A stretch of DNA of 64,000 nt from Photorhabdus thracensis (GTDB taxonomy: Bacteria; Pseudomonadota; Gammaproteobacteria; Enterobacterales; Enterobacteriaceae). Below, piece after piece: positions 18,371 to 28,207 of this stretch. Within the stretch, counting starts at the first letter, position 1, and each line of letters opens with the position of its first letter. The DNA lies in the NCBI RefSeq assembly GCF_001010285.1, contig NZ_CP011104.1:124001-188000 (forward strand). Reading direction: 5' to 3'. The notes beneath the pieces are model-generated. The model did no database searches and was not told the origin of the DNA. It was given only the letters and a program-made list of their open reading frames with translations. Position numbers and translations under genes: made by a program.

Positions 18371-18832
18371 AAAACCTTTTTATTAGCAAGAAATTGCAAG
18401 TCTATAGAATGGTTAACCTATTCAAAATAACCAAGTTGATAGAGGCTCTACGAAGTTATTCGTTTCAGACGCTTCATGCAACCCTTTAACTGAACCCGAA
18501 ATAGGGCACCTGATGAACCGTAATGCGATTAGATTTTTACCCGCAGTGATAACGGGGTTGATTACCTGCACCTTATCAACCTCAAAAACCAGAAAAGAGG
18601 GGGCTAATCCATTTATGCCCCTCATTATGCCAGCATTATTTTACAGTGATCTATCATTTGGCTATTAATATCAATTCACCCATCGGGGTACTCAACCCAC
18701 TCATCTTTTCCGTTAATTATAGTCACCTTCGGTATATTCATACGGATCCGTTTTAATCTCAGTACCTTATATGGCTTAATACTTGCGTAAAACCTGATAC
18801 TAATGTTACTGACAAGCATTTTCTCATATTTA
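18371..18832. other. Gap downstream of the lipase gene, with short open stretches
   Basis: 18422-18660 is open on both strands in unassigned frames and probably holds a gene remnant. 18680-18830 on the minus strand, directly downstream of the lipase, reads MRKCLSVTLVSGFTQVLSHI, then after a one-base shift GTEIKTDPYEYTEGDYN. This resembles a frameshifted small lipoprotein with a signal-like start. The alternative frame is a 48-codon ORF ending KDEWVEYPDG. None is a convincing intact gene. Confidence 0.35.
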
Positions 18833-20713
18833 TCACATCCAATCCTCTCCAATCAGTACAAAATTATCCGTATAGCGTTTTAAAGCCAAATTACCCCATT
18901 TATTTTGTTTAGTATAAATAAGCGATTGTGCTAACTGGTCATCCATATGTAAAAACAGGGTATTACGTTGCCGAATATCAGCAACAACATCCGATCTTTC
19001 CGCCATTGTTCTTTCAAATAATCGCTCCTTATCCCGATAAAAATGATATTTCCTCGGTTCAACCAACTCTGCAATTCGATCACCGATGTAATGAATATAT
19101 TTAAACATGCGGTGATCAGGCAAACTCAAGGCATCTTTTAACTTCGGGTTGTCATTACGTGGAAACCATTTAGCTCTATCTGCTTCACTTATATGTTTAA
19201 AAAATTCTTTCTGAATCTCTAATGCCTCCTTCATCTTATCTTCCGTTTCATGATTCAGTGACGGGATTAAATACAATTTTACATTAACAGGTAATATATC
19301 ACTAAGCTGTATAAAGTTATTTGAATCACTCTTTTTTAAAGATTCAATAATCAGATTAGCTTTATAAAAGTGAACTATTTTTCCATGATGCAAGAAAACT
19401 TCATCACCTTTTGTCAAACCTAACAATTCAATAGTGCTGAATAAATAGCCCAGCGGCCCCCAATAATCATAAAGCCAGTTATCCAGGTCTTTTTCCGGCG
19501 GAGCTGAGGGAACCAAGTCATTTTCATTTAGATGACGGTAATGTGTAATATCTTCCAATTCTTTTACCGCACTACGGGTTAATGTCCGTGGCATCCCATA
19601 ACTATACAAACAAGGATGATATTTTTTCAGTTGTGCACTATGCAATAATCCCAGAGCGCCTCCTAAACTATGCCCACAGACAAATAAGTTTCGGTTTTTA
19701 GCCAAATCAATAATTTTATCAAACATACTCTTATCAGAACCGGGAACTTTTAATTTGCCAATAAGATTAAATGCTTCCCAAAACCCCCTATGGACTTTAC
19801 CATTCTCGACAAAACCACTACATACGCCGCCTTGACCACAGCCCAGTTTCAATGGCTGGTACATAATATCAGTGATGGCATTATCTATACTGGCCGTTCC
19901 CCGCCAACTGACAATAATATCTTGTTGATTAGATGCATAAAATAATTCGGTGTCTCCTAATGGGTTTTCACTCGCTTTTGAATCAATAAATACAACATCA
20001 GTATAACGCTCACGAAATGGCACATCATAAACAATTGGAGAACGCGCTATTTTTTCTATTTTATTGGGTAATTGGGATATATCCAGCATCTGTCGGTTAA
20101 AAAAATGGGTAATAGAACCTGCCGTATCAATATTATTATTAGAATATGACAGCACTCCCATTAACGCCAAGTTATAAGCATTCACCAAGGAGTAATCAAG
20201 CTGATGATGTAACAATAATACCCAAGCCCGAAATGGGCACACTTCCAGAACATACCGGCAGTTTATTGAGGGAATTCCAAAACCTTTCGGTACCGGGTCT
20301 GGGAAATGATAGCGTGGCGGTTTATCCTCTTTCCATTTATCAATCACAGGTAAGCCATCACTTATCTGACCGATGGTCACATAACGATATTGATGACCTT
20401 CTGCTTTGGTTTTCGATTTGACTACCGATGTATTGACATCACGTTTTTCTCGTAATGGGCGCTGTTCCATTTCATCGGCCAATGGTTGAGCGCTGATATA
20501 CAAGGTTACTGGATCCGGCGACAAACTTTCTTCCCTAAGCAATCCTTGATCATTAGTCACTCCTTTACGTTCATCACGCGGCTCCCTCTGGCTTATCAGA
20601 CGATAAGGCATATTAACTAATGGATTACCTTGTTCATCAACAAGTTGGAACTCCACCCAATGTTCCATAATTTTTTGACTATCAATAGTATCTCGTGGGC
20701 ATAATTCGCTCAT
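18833..20713 (-). CDS. Class 3 lipase-family protein, probable T6SS phospholipase effector
   Basis: 626 residues. The N-terminal 20-110 region (VEFQLVDEQGNPLVNMPYRL, then a GVTNDQG turn and SPDPVTLYI) looks like the transthyretin or carboxypeptidase-regulatory-like fold often found on VgrG tips and T6SS cargo. A lipase_3 alpha/beta hydrolase core follows: DIIVSWRGTAS near 275, VHRGFWEAF near 323 and the nucleophile elbow GHSLGG with Ser near 349. No signal peptide or lipobox is present, which fits a contact-delivered effector. The role is inferred from architecture; a cytoplasmic esterase is the alternative. No intact immunity gene is adjacent, but a decayed lipoprotein-like frame follows. 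Confidence 0.75.
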   Translation of the reverse strand: MSELCPRDTIDSQKIMEHWVEFQLVDEQGNPLVNMPYRLISQREPRDERKGVTNDQGLLREESLSPDPVTLYISAQPLADEMEQRPLREKRDVNTSVVKSKTKAEGHQYRYVTIGQISDGLPVIDKWKEDKPPRYHFPDPVPKGFGIPSINCRYVLEVCPFRAWVLLLHHQLDYSLVNAYNLALMGVLSYSNNNIDTAGSITHFFNRQMLDISQLPNKIEKIARSPIVYDVPFRERYTDVVFIDSKASENPLGDTELFYASNQQDIIVSWRGTASIDNAITDIMYQPLKLGCGQGGVCSGFVENGKVHRGFWEAFNLIGKLKVPGSDKSMFDKIIDLAKNRNLFVCGHSLGGALGLLHSAQLKKYHPCLYSYGMPRTLTRSAVKELEDITHYRHLNENDLVPSAPPEKDLDNWLYDYWGPLGYLFSTIELLGLTKGDEVFLHHGKIVHFYKANLIIESLKKSDSNNFIQLSDILPVNVKLYLIPSLNHETEDKMKEALEIQKEFFKHISEADRAKWFPRNDNPKLKDALSLPDHRMFKYIHYIGDRIAELVEPRKYHFYRDKERLFERTMAERSDVVADIRQRNTLFLHMDDQLAQSLIYTKQNKWGNLALKRYTDNFVLIGEDWM

Positions 20714-21492
20714 AATTATTATTTTCCTTTTTTATTCTGAGAAAGTAATACAACACTTATTATAAGATCGATACACTAATAATAGTGGGAGAGAAAATTA
20801 ATTCTCTCAAGCGTAATATCATAATAAAATTCAATAAATGCCGAATGAATATGATTATGAAAAACCACAGGGCAAAAAATGAGAAAACAGGAAAAATCCA
20901 ATTTATTTAATTACTTTTCCTAATAAACATTACATCTACAAAAATAAAACTCCAGCATTAACTAACTTAACAAAAATTCATTTCCATCATAAGAAAAAAA
21001 CAACATATTGAATAACATGTGAAAATATTTATCACTCTAACCACCATGATGAACTGTTAAATTTTATTTAAATGAACCAAATAATAAAAACATTCCATTT
21101 ATTTAAAATCAAAATAACAATAAAAACTTAATGGTAATATACTAACAATTTATTATTGATATAAATATCATACCAATTATTTAGAATATATTTCCATTTA
21201 AACATTATTCAAAAAAATATGCAGTTCTTTGGTTCTCTCAGTACCTGGCCTATTCACTCAATCTACGAGGATGTGGGGAAACCATAACCCAATGCGGCGA
21301 TAAGGTTGACCACCCCACCTTATCCCGCTCCGGCTCTTCATAAAAGATGGTATTGTTTTGTTAACGCAGCAGAACCAATTTGTCTGATTAATTTTTACAA
21401 TATCATCGTCTGTTTTTGATAGACGATCCTGTGCTTCGACCACATAATTTGGACAATATTTTAGTCGTACTCAATTATTTTTATGAGATTTA
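20714..21492. other. AT-rich gap with a frameshifted gene remnant
   Basis: Mostly very AT-rich DNA. At 21248-21443 the minus strand reads VEAQDRLSKTDDDIVKINQT and TNWFCCVNK, then after a shift of frame NNTIFYEEPERDKVGW and STLSPHWVMVSPHPRRLSE to a stop. This is protein-like sequence of unknown family broken by a frameshift. The promoter of the downstream chaperone-effector pair must lie at the right end. Confidence 0.4.
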
Positions 21493-21495
21493 TTG

Positions 21496-21906
21496 ATGTC
21501 CAAATTAGAGAAATTATGTGCAGATTTTACCGCTCAGACTAACATTATGTTGAATCTTTCTACGGGCGCAGCGCAATTGAATATTGGTGATTATGGCCCT
21601 TGGTGGATAGAGGTGGACTCAACGGGATCTATGCTGACTTTCCATCATACAGTCACTTCATTTGTTGAGAATGATGCGGAATTTTGGCTCTCATTAAACA
21701 GTAATATCAATATACTTGGAGGAGCATGGCTCGCATTACATCAGCCAACGCGAACTATTCGTCTCTGCTTGCTTCAGGATATAACACGAATCGATTCTAT
21801 TGATTTGGTCAATATTTTGGGAAATCTGCAAAAAATAAGAGCTGAACTGCCTTTTCCCGAAATTAAACACACCACTTCAGCATCAACCTACGATATTTTA
21901 GTTTGA
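21496..21906 (+). CDS. CesT/SycT-like type III secretion chaperone (candidate)
   Basis: 136 residues from ATG 21496 (MSKLEKLCADFTAQTN); a TTG directly upstream is also in frame. Size, acidic character and pattern (an amphipathic N-terminal helix, then WWIEVDSTGSMLTFHH, a LSLNSNINILGGAWLALHQPT segment, and a helix near 105-120) match class I T3SS chaperones, which bind the N-terminal region of one effector and keep it secretion-competent. The link is by fold-like pattern and by its place 70 bp upstream of a candidate effector, not by a firm family match. Confidence 0.68.
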   Translation: MSKLEKLCADFTAQTNIMLNLSTGAAQLNIGDYGPWWIEVDSTGSMLTFHHTVTSFVENDAEFWLSLNSNINILGGAWLALHQPTRTIRLCLLQDITRIDSIDLVNILGNLQKIRAELPFPEIKHTTSASTYDILV

Positions 21907-21975
21907 TATGTTTTTTTAGAGAGTAAATTCAAAGAGCTCACAGAAGAAAAAACAATAAAATAATGGAGAGAAAGT

Positions 21976-23505
21976 ATGTCGAATCTTTCAATACAGAGCG
22001 CTAACACCAAGATTGATATTAATCACAATGAGTTGTCTCAAGCGGCTTCAACAGATAAAACTTGTCACTGTTGCGAACCGTTGCTAAATAATACCATTGA
22101 TAATCCACTTACCGCACCAACCTCTGTGATCACACAATGGAATGAAAAATCCGTCGTAACCAACAAACAAATTGAAGCTAACATTTCCCGTTTAGCCAGC
22201 GAAAGTACTGCCGCCCATAAAACGGTTGATTCTCTCTTATCTAACCTGGTAAAACTTTTCGTTCGGGTGGAGGGTAATGAGTTAACCGCAATCACTAAGA
22301 TGCTTAATGCCTATACCGGAGATAAACCCGGATTCAGTATTTTAGGTCAGCTTGGTGCGGGTGGATTTACCCGGATTATTAGCGAAGCACAACAAAGCGG
22401 TGTCAGGCCTGATAGGGCAAATACAGAACCTCTGACATTGAGGGAGAAAGCCACTGCTTACTATGATCTGACTAATTCAGCTTATTTCCGGGATACTCTG
22501 GAGAAGATCTATTCATCACCTGAATTAAAATCAGAGTTCAAAGATATAATTGATATTGGTTACCTGGAAAGTAAAAACTTTGCACCAGCCCGCGGTTCCA
22601 CTAAGGAAAATCCTTTACCTGATCAGTTGGCGCTCTACACTTTTAAAAATGAAAATAAATTTAATGCCTCTAAAAATCCCGAATTATATCAGGTGACAAA
22701 ACAGGAAAAAGGGCAAGAAGTGACAAGTAATCCTGCTCTGGCTGGCAATAGCCTGACAAAAGTCCAGAATGATTTCAGAACACCCGCTCCTGATAAAGAT
22801 AATGTCTGGTCATCTGCCGCTTCACTTGAAGCCGATAATCGTCTGACCAACCGGGAGTTGGCATTTGCCCGTTTAAACCCCCGCAACCGGCTGGACAGAA
22901 CTGACTATCAGTTTAGTCAGTCAGGCCCCATCAAAGCACATCAAGAATTAGCGAAGGAAAACGTTATAGTACAACGTGGTAATGGTTTTGCTGTCTGGAA
23001 TGTGAAAGAAAATACAGGATTTTCTAAAGATGCAGCCTTACACAATTTGCCAACGGTCGCTGCTCCTTCAGGCACCACGGATCGTTTTATTACTGCGGCC
23101 AGGTTGTTAGGTACAGGACTGAAAAATGATCTTTCTTTAGGTACTCCTGCTAACGGGGAATCACCGGAGCAGTCAATTCAGCGAGGGGAGCGGGAAATGA
23201 AAGAGCTAACCCGATGGCTGGCAACAGGTTACTTGGTTGATGATAATCATCATTCTATGATCGAAGTTAATTTAGGGGCGGCTAACCACGGTTTAGCGTC
23301 TCAGTGGGGATTGAATCTCTATACCGAACCCTTCTCTTCTCCTATACATGCCAAGGGATTTAGCATATCCAGCCAGGAAATATTGGCAGAATTAGAAAAT
23401 CGTGAGGATGTCCGCACAGATTACTCTACTTTCAAGAAGGATCTGTACGGCGGAAGTCGGGCAGTTGTTAACGCAGATGGCAGTATAAGAACGAATTCCA
23501 GATAA
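21976..23505 (+). CDS. Candidate type III secreted effector, family not recognised
   Basis: 509 residues, ATG 21976 with GGAGAG upstream. The N-terminus is Ser/Asn/Thr-rich without a signal peptide, as in T3SS effectors. All three cysteines of the protein lie in one CHCC cluster at residues 30-33. The middle is helical (SLLSNLVKLFVRVEGNELTA), followed by a Pro/Asn-rich linker near 200-290. The C-terminal 150 residues hold the most patterned sequence (LTRWLATGYLVDDNHHSMIE, then NLGAANHGLASQWG). No Cys-His-Asp protease, kinase or ADP-ribosyltransferase signature could be recognised. The upstream chaperone-like gene and isolated position support an effector islet. Confidence 0.65.
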   Translation: MSNLSIQSANTKIDINHNELSQAASTDKTCHCCEPLLNNTIDNPLTAPTSVITQWNEKSVVTNKQIEANISRLASESTAAHKTVDSLLSNLVKLFVRVEGNELTAITKMLNAYTGDKPGFSILGQLGAGGFTRIISEAQQSGVRPDRANTEPLTLREKATAYYDLTNSAYFRDTLEKIYSSPELKSEFKDIIDIGYLESKNFAPARGSTKENPLPDQLALYTFKNENKFNASKNPELYQVTKQEKGQEVTSNPALAGNSLTKVQNDFRTPAPDKDNVWSSAASLEADNRLTNRELAFARLNPRNRLDRTDYQFSQSGPIKAHQELAKENVIVQRGNGFAVWNVKENTGFSKDAALHNLPTVAAPSGTTDRFITAARLLGTGLKNDLSLGTPANGESPEQSIQRGEREMKELTRWLATGYLVDDNHHSMIEVNLGAANHGLASQWGLNLYTEPFSSPIHAKGFSISSQEILAELENREDVRTDYSTFKKDLYGGSRAVVNADGSIRTNSR

Positions 23506-23691
23506 CCCTTCCTTTTGCCACTTCATCTGATAATTCATGACCGGGGAGTTGTTGTCGGTTAAACTCACCCCCGGCAATACGGATGATCGCCAGCCAGTGC
23601 GGGAATGAGCAAAAGGTCTGAATTGGCTATTCTTGGATAGATCTAAGGTAATGTAATATGTAATACAATTTCATGTCCCACTGGAGGTTCT

Positions 23692-24312
23692 ATGATCGAC
23701 CTGTATTATGCCCCAACACCAAATGGTCACAAAATCACGCTCTTTCTTGAAGAAGCTGGCCTTCCTTACAACATTTACCGGATTGATATTGGTGCGGGAG
23801 ATCAATTTAAACCTGAATTTCTTGCAATTTCTCCTAACAATAAAATTCCGGCTATTGTTGATCAGCAACCCGCCGATGGCGGCAAACCTGTCGCCATTTT
23901 TGAATCTGGCGCCATTCTGACTTATCTGGCAGAGAAAACGGGTAAGTTACTCAGCCAAGATGTGCGCGAACGTATTCAAAGCCTGCAATGGCTGTTTTGG
24001 CAAATTGGTGGCTTTGGCCCAATGCTGGGACAAAATCACCATTTTAGTCACTTTGCGCCCGAGAAAGTCCCTTACGCGATTAATCGTTATCAAGAAGAGA
24101 CCAAACGCTTATATAAGGTTCTGAATACTCAATTGGAAAAAACAGCCTATCTGGGTGGTCAGGAATACAGTATCGCTGATATCTCAACTTATCCGTGGGT
24201 TCGTGCCTATGAGCGTCAAAATATTGATCTGAGCGATTATCCCGCAGTGAAAAAATGGTTTGATGTTATTAGCCAACGCCGCGCTACCCAAATAGCCTAC
24301 AGCAAGGCCTAA
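23692..24312 (+). CDS. yfcG: Glutathione S-transferase-like disulfide reductase YfcG
   Basis: 206 residues with GGAGG four bases before the ATG. Thioredoxin-fold N-terminus MIDLYYAPTPNGHKITLFLE with the Thr/Asn active region of Nu-class GSTs, the cis-Pro segment NNKIPAI, and an all-helical C-terminal domain with SIADISTYPWV. YfcG acts as a glutathione-dependent disulfide-bond oxidoreductase in the cytosol rather than a classical conjugating GST. It is followed by yfcH on the same strand, 126 bp downstream. Confidence 0.93.
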   Translation: MIDLYYAPTPNGHKITLFLEEAGLPYNIYRIDIGAGDQFKPEFLAISPNNKIPAIVDQQPADGGKPVAIFESGAILTYLAEKTGKLLSQDVRERIQSLQWLFWQIGGFGPMLGQNHHFSHFAPEKVPYAINRYQEETKRLYKVLNTQLEKTAYLGGQEYSIADISTYPWVRAYERQNIDLSDYPAVKKWFDVISQRRATQIAYSKA

Positions 24313-24438
24313 TACCTGTCTGCGGGGTAACTATTTCCCCGCAAAACTTGATCCGGCTAACAGATAGCTGTATTTTAAATCATCAGCCTTGATATCCCTG
24401 CTATAGTTTCTATATAAACTTAGGTTATAGGAGTGGCT

Positions 24439-25353
24439 ATGTATATTTTAATCACCGGAGGAACAGGCTTGATTGGTAGCCGTCTGGTTTTCCAACTTCT
24501 TTCCCTATCCCACTCCATTACCATTCTGAGCCGCTCACCACAAAAAGTGTACTCTCTGTTCAGTAAACAAGCTGAATGCTGGACCACTCTGAAAGATAAA
24601 ACGGACCTCAATGATTTTGATGCCGTTATTAATCTTGCTGGCGAACCCATAGCAAATAAACCCTGGACTTCAGCGCAAAAAGAAAAGCTGTGCCAGAGCC
24701 GCTGGACACTAACAGAACAACTCAGCAAGTTAATTAATGCCAGTCAGACACCACCAGAAGTATTTATTTCCGGCTCTGCGGTGGGCTATTACGGCGATCA
24801 GAATCAGGCAGTTGTGACAGAACATGAACCACCCAATAATGAATTTACTCATCAACTCTGTAAACGATGGGAACAACTTGCGTTACAAGCTGCCAGTGAC
24901 AAAACCCGTGTTTGTCTTTTGCGTACCGGCGTTGTACTGGCAAAAAACGGTGGAGTACTGAGAAAAATGTTACCACTTTTCCGTCTTGGACTTGGTGGCC
25001 CTATGGGTAGCGGAAAGCAGTACCTACCTTGGATCCATATCGATGATATGGTGAATGCCATCTATTACCTGTTGATGACGCCCGGTTTGAGCGGTCCTTT
25101 TAATATCACCGCCCCTTATCCGGTACATAATGATCAGTTTGCCGCAACACTCGGAGAAGTATTGAACCGCCCTTCAATTATCCGCATACCAGCTTTTGTG
25201 CTGAAATTACTCATGGGAGAAGCTGCGGCACTGGTACTGGGAGGACAGCAGGCAATACCGCATAAACTGGAACAAGCTGGTTTTGGCTTCCGCTATTTTC
25301 AGCTAAAGGAAGCTTTTGAAGACCTGCTAAACACTAAATCTCAACACCTTTAG
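24439..25353 (+). CDS. yfcH: SDR-family epimerase-like protein YfcH
   Basis: 304 residues from ATG 24439, with AGGAG five bases upstream; the in-frame GTG at 24433 overlaps that ribosome site. N-terminal Rossmann motif [27 protein letters not shown], and a C-terminal DUF1731-type tail. It is an atypical short-chain dehydrogenase/epimerase (SDR39U1 group) of unknown substrate. It ends 20 bp inside the 3' end of the convergent ubiX gene. Confidence 0.92.
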   Translation: MYILITGGTGLIGSRLVFQLLSLSHSITILSRSPQKVYSLFSKQAECWTTLKDKTDLNDFDAVINLAGEPIANKPWTSAQKEKLCQSRWTLTEQLSKLINASQTPPEVFISGSAVGYYGDQNQAVVTEHEPPNNEFTHQLCKRWEQLALQAASDKTRVCLLRTGVVLAKNGGVLRKMLPLFRLGLGGPMGSGKQYLPWIHIDDMVNAIYYLLMTPGLSGPFNITAPYPVHNDQFAATLGEVLNRPSIIRIPAFVLKLLMGEAAALVLGGQQAIPHKLEQAGFGFRYFQLKEAFEDLLNTKSQHL

Positions 25354-25918
25354 CGCCTTGCCAACGGGTAAACAGGTCATGAGGTAGCTCGATATCAAAC
25401 TGATCGAGCACCCGATTAACCGTCTGGTCAATAATATCCTGAATCTGTTCAGGCCGATGATAAAATGCAGGCACTGGCGGCATAATCACCGCACCTATTT
25501 CTGCCGCCTGAGTCATCAACCTGAGATGCCCCAAATGCAATGGCGTTTCTCTCACACCAAGCACCAACTTACGACCTTCTTTCAATACAACATCTGCCGC
25601 TCTGGTCACTAATCCATCGGTATAGCTGTGAACAATACCTGAAAGGGTTTTTATTGAACATGGCAAAACGATCATACCCGAAGTTTTGAACGAACCGGAA
25701 GAGATAGCAGCGGCTATATCTCTGTTGTCATACACGACATCAGCCAGCGCTTGCACATCTCGTAAACTATAATTTGTTTCAAGGGCCAGTGTCTGGCGAG
25801 CGGACTGACTGATGACCAGATGTGTTTCTATGCCCCCAACTGGCTGTAAAACTTGCAGCAGCCTGACGCCATAAATAGCCCCGCTTGCTCCTGTAAGCCC
25901 CACGATCAATCTTTTCAT
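25334..25918 (-). CDS. ubiX: Flavin prenyltransferase UbiX
   Basis: 194 residues from ATG 25918, which follows GAGGAAAA; upstream codons in the same frame lie inside the purF end and are not needed. Motifs: [15 protein letters not shown] at the N-terminus, [10 protein letters not shown] and [11 protein letters not shown]. UbiX joins dimethylallyl phosphate to FMN, making the prenyl-FMN cofactor that UbiD needs for decarboxylation in ubiquinone synthesis. It is downstream of cvpA-purF on the same strand, the usual enterobacterial order. Confidence 0.96.
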   Translation of the reverse strand: MKRLIVGLTGASGAIYGVRLLQVLQPVGGIETHLVISQSARQTLALETNYSLRDVQALADVVYDNRDIAAAISSGSFKTSGMIVLPCSIKTLSGIVHSYTDGLVTRAADVVLKEGRKLVLGVRETPLHLGHLRLMTQAAEIGAVIMPPVPAFYHRPEQIQDIIDQTVNRVLDQFDIELPHDLFTRWQGAKGVEI

Positions 25919-25965
25919 TTTTTCCTCGTGCTGACACTGGACAACAATTTTAAATCCGAAGGTCA

Positions 25966-27483
25966 TCAACCTTCATTATAGATATCCAGATTTTCGATTT
26001 CGTTCTGATTATTCAATGTCATTTCATCGTCTTTACGCAGATTTTCCAGATAATAGAGATAAGTCTGGTCAATGTCTTTGGTAACATAAATGCCATTGAA
26101 TACTGAACATTCAAACTCTTCAATATCTGGGTTTTCTTCACGAACAGCATCAATCAGATCCGTCAAATCCTGGAATATCAACGCATCTGCACCAATGAGC
26201 TGGCGAATTTCATCAACTTCACGCCCATGAGCGATCAATTCATTTGCATTTGGCATATCAATGCCATAAACATTCGGGAAACGCACTTCTGGAGCCGCAG
26301 ACGCAAGATAAACCCTCTTCGCTCCCGCTTCACGGGCCATTTCAACAATCTGTTCCGACGTTGTACCGCGAACGATAGAGTCATCCACCAGCAGCACATT
26401 CTTATCGCGGAATTCCGCACGATTGGCATTCAGTTTACGGCGGACTGACTTCCGGCGCTCCTGTTGACCCGGCATAATAAATGTCCGACCAACATAACGG
26501 TTTTTCACAAATCCCTGACGGTAAGGTTTACCCAGTATACGGGCAATTTCCAGAGCAATATCACAGGAAGTTTCAGGGACAGGAATAACCACATCAATAT
26601 GTAAATCTTCCCACTCACGGGCAATTTTCGTTCCCAGCTTATGCCCCATCCGCACACGGGCGTTATAAACCGAAATCTTATCAATAAAAGAGTCTGGACG
26701 GGCAAAATAGACAAATTCAAACAAACAGGGAGTCAGAGAAGGATTTTCAGCGCACTGGCGGGTAAATAACTGACCTTTCTCAGTGATATAAACCGCTTCA
26801 CCCGATGCAACATCCCGCAGGAATTCAAACCCCAGCGTATCCAATGCAACACTTTCAGAAGCGACCATATACTCATTACGGCCATCATTCAGAGTACGCT
26901 TGCCTAACACCAACGGACGAATACCGTGTGGATCTCGGAAAGCGACTAACCCATGACCGATAATCATCGCAATACAGGCATAAGCACCACGAACCTGTTT
27001 ATGCATTGCCGCTACCGCGGCGAAAATATTGTCAGGCTCCAACGGATAATGCTGGAAACGATCCAATTCATTAGCAAAAACATTGAGCAAAATCTCGGAA
27101 TCTGACGTGGTATTCACATGACGACGGGCATTTTCAAACAACATTTTTTTTAATTCATGCTCATTCGTCAAATTACCATTGTGTGTCAATGTAATACCAA
27201 ATGGAGAGTTCACATAAAACGGCTGGGCTTCCGATGCACTGGAGCTGCCCGCCGTCGGATAGCGAACATGACCAATCCCAATCGTTCCCTGTAAACGCCG
27301 CATATGCCGGGTTTCAAACACATCTCTCACTAAGCCGTTGGCTTTGCGTAAACGAAACCCATTGTTACCATCAATAGTGGCAATGCCAGCAGCATCTTGC
27401 CCACGGTGCTGAAGCACCGTCAACGCATCATAAATCGACTGGTTAACCGGTGTAAAACCGACGATACCAACAATACCGCACAT
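25966..27483 (-). CDS. purF: Amidophosphoribosyltransferase PurF
   Basis: 505 residues, the same length as E. coli PurF, when started at the ATG that gives MCGIVGIVG. Cys2 is then the N-terminal nucleophile of the glutaminase domain after Met removal. The C-terminal phosphoribosyltransferase domain has the PRPP loop [13 protein letters not shown] near 365. It transfers glutamine amide to PRPP, the committed step of purine synthesis. It is 14 bp downstream of cvpA and shares the PurR-controlled promoter. Confidence 0.97.
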   Translation of the reverse strand: MCGIVGIVGFTPVNQSIYDALTVLQHRGQDAAGIATIDGNNGFRLRKANGLVRDVFETRHMRRLQGTIGIGHVRYPTAGSSSASEAQPFYVNSPFGITLTHNGNLTNEHELKKMLFENARRHVNTTSDSEILLNVFANELDRFQHYPLEPDNIFAAVAAMHKQVRGAYACIAMIIGHGLVAFRDPHGIRPLVLGKRTLNDGRNEYMVASESVALDTLGFEFLRDVASGEAVYITEKGQLFTRQCAENPSLTPCLFEFVYFARPDSFIDKISVYNARVRMGHKLGTKIAREWEDLHIDVVIPVPETSCDIALEIARILGKPYRQGFVKNRYVGRTFIMPGQQERRKSVRRKLNANRAEFRDKNVLLVDDSIVRGTTSEQIVEMAREAGAKRVYLASAAPEVRFPNVYGIDMPNANELIAHGREVDEIRQLIGADALIFQDLTDLIDAVREENPDIEEFECSVFNGIYVTKDIDQTYLYYLENLRKDDEMTLNNQNEIENLDIYNEG

Positions 27484-27497
27484 GTAGTTTTTCCTCA

Positions 27498-28004
27498 TCA
27501 GCCAAGCGGAGAGGTATATTTCTCCGGCAGGAAACTTGACGCATTTTGCAGGTAGTCAAAGAACCACCTGATGATATGACTGAACTGCGGGATCAATTGT
27601 GACTGCTTCCAGTCATCATTTTGAGACAATGGTGTGAATGTATCCAGAAAAAACAGAATAGCAGCAACAATCAGCACACCACGCAATGCCCCAAAGCAGA
27701 CTCCGAGTACCCTATCAGTACCAGACAATCCAGTCCGTTGCACAAGAGAACCTATCACATAGTTCACCACAGAACCGACAATCAAAGTCGCAATAAACAG
27801 AAGCGCAATGGCGATTCCGTTACGCACCAGTTCATCTTCAAAACGGGTAAAATAGACCGCTAAGTAAGAGTAGAAGTGGCTTGCCACAAAAAAAGCACAT
27901 CCCCAGGTGACCAGTGACAACGCCTCACGAATAAACCCACGAATCAGGCTAACCAATGCCGAGAAGCCAATAATGGCAATAATAACGTAATCAATCCAAA
28001 CCAT
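27498..28004 (-). CDS. cvpA: Colicin V production membrane protein CvpA
   Basis: 168 residues with four hydrophobic segments: [53 protein letters not shown] and [16 protein letters not shown]. It is an inner-membrane protein tied to colicin V export and, in several enterics, to envelope stress and bile tolerance. It is the first gene of cvpA-purF-ubiX, with a PurR box 57 bp upstream. Confidence 0.95.
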   Translation of the reverse strand: MVWIDYVIIAIIGFSALVSLIRGFIREALSLVTWGCAFFVASHFYSYLAVYFTRFEDELVRNGIAIALLFIATLIVGSVVNYVIGSLVQRTGLSGTDRVLGVCFGALRGVLIVAAILFFLDTFTPLSQNDDWKQSQLIPQFSHIIRWFFDYLQNASSFLPEKYTSPLG

Positions 28005-28060
28005 GTTTTAATTCCAAAATAGACGCCCCGGCATCCGTTTCAGGCGCATTTTAACAGAAA

Positions 28061-28076
28061 ACGAAAACGTTTGCGT
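28061..28076 (-). promoter_or_regulatory. PurR operator upstream of cvpA-purF
   Basis: The minus strand reads ACGCAAACGTTTTCGT, a match to the enterobacterial PurR consensus, 57 bp before the cvpA start. PurR with hypoxanthine or guanine would repress the operon. Confidence 0.9.
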
Positions 28077-28107
28077 AGCAGATTTCCTATTCCACTGAAA
28101 ATAATTA

Positions 28108-28137
28108 GCGGCGATATAGGAAATTCATTATCGCCGC
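28108..28137 (-). terminator. Hairpin between dedD and cvpA
   Basis: GCGGCGATA at 28108-28116 and TATCGCCGC at 28129-28137 form a perfect 9-bp stem. On the minus strand it is followed by TAATTATTTT, so it likely ends the folC-dedD transcript just upstream of the PurR box. Confidence 0.75.
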
Positions 28138-28207
28138 GGTCGCTTAATATTTACTACTTAATTTCATCACAATTATCCTATTCATCACATAGGCATCGTC
28201 AGCTTTA

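Noticed and set aside
18422..18625. A 67-codon minus-strand ORF downstream of yfcD's promoter
   Set aside because: The opposite strand is also open over the same span and neither has a ribosome site or a recognised family, so no gene is called.
21976..23505. Assignment as LopT/YopT-type cysteine protease
   Set aside because: The only cysteines are in the N-terminal CHCC cluster, and no C58 Cys-His-Asp arrangement is visible; length is also wrong.
24433..24438. GTG 24433 as the yfcH start
   Set aside because: It overlaps the AGGAG that serves ATG 24439, and the ATG matches the family N-terminus better.
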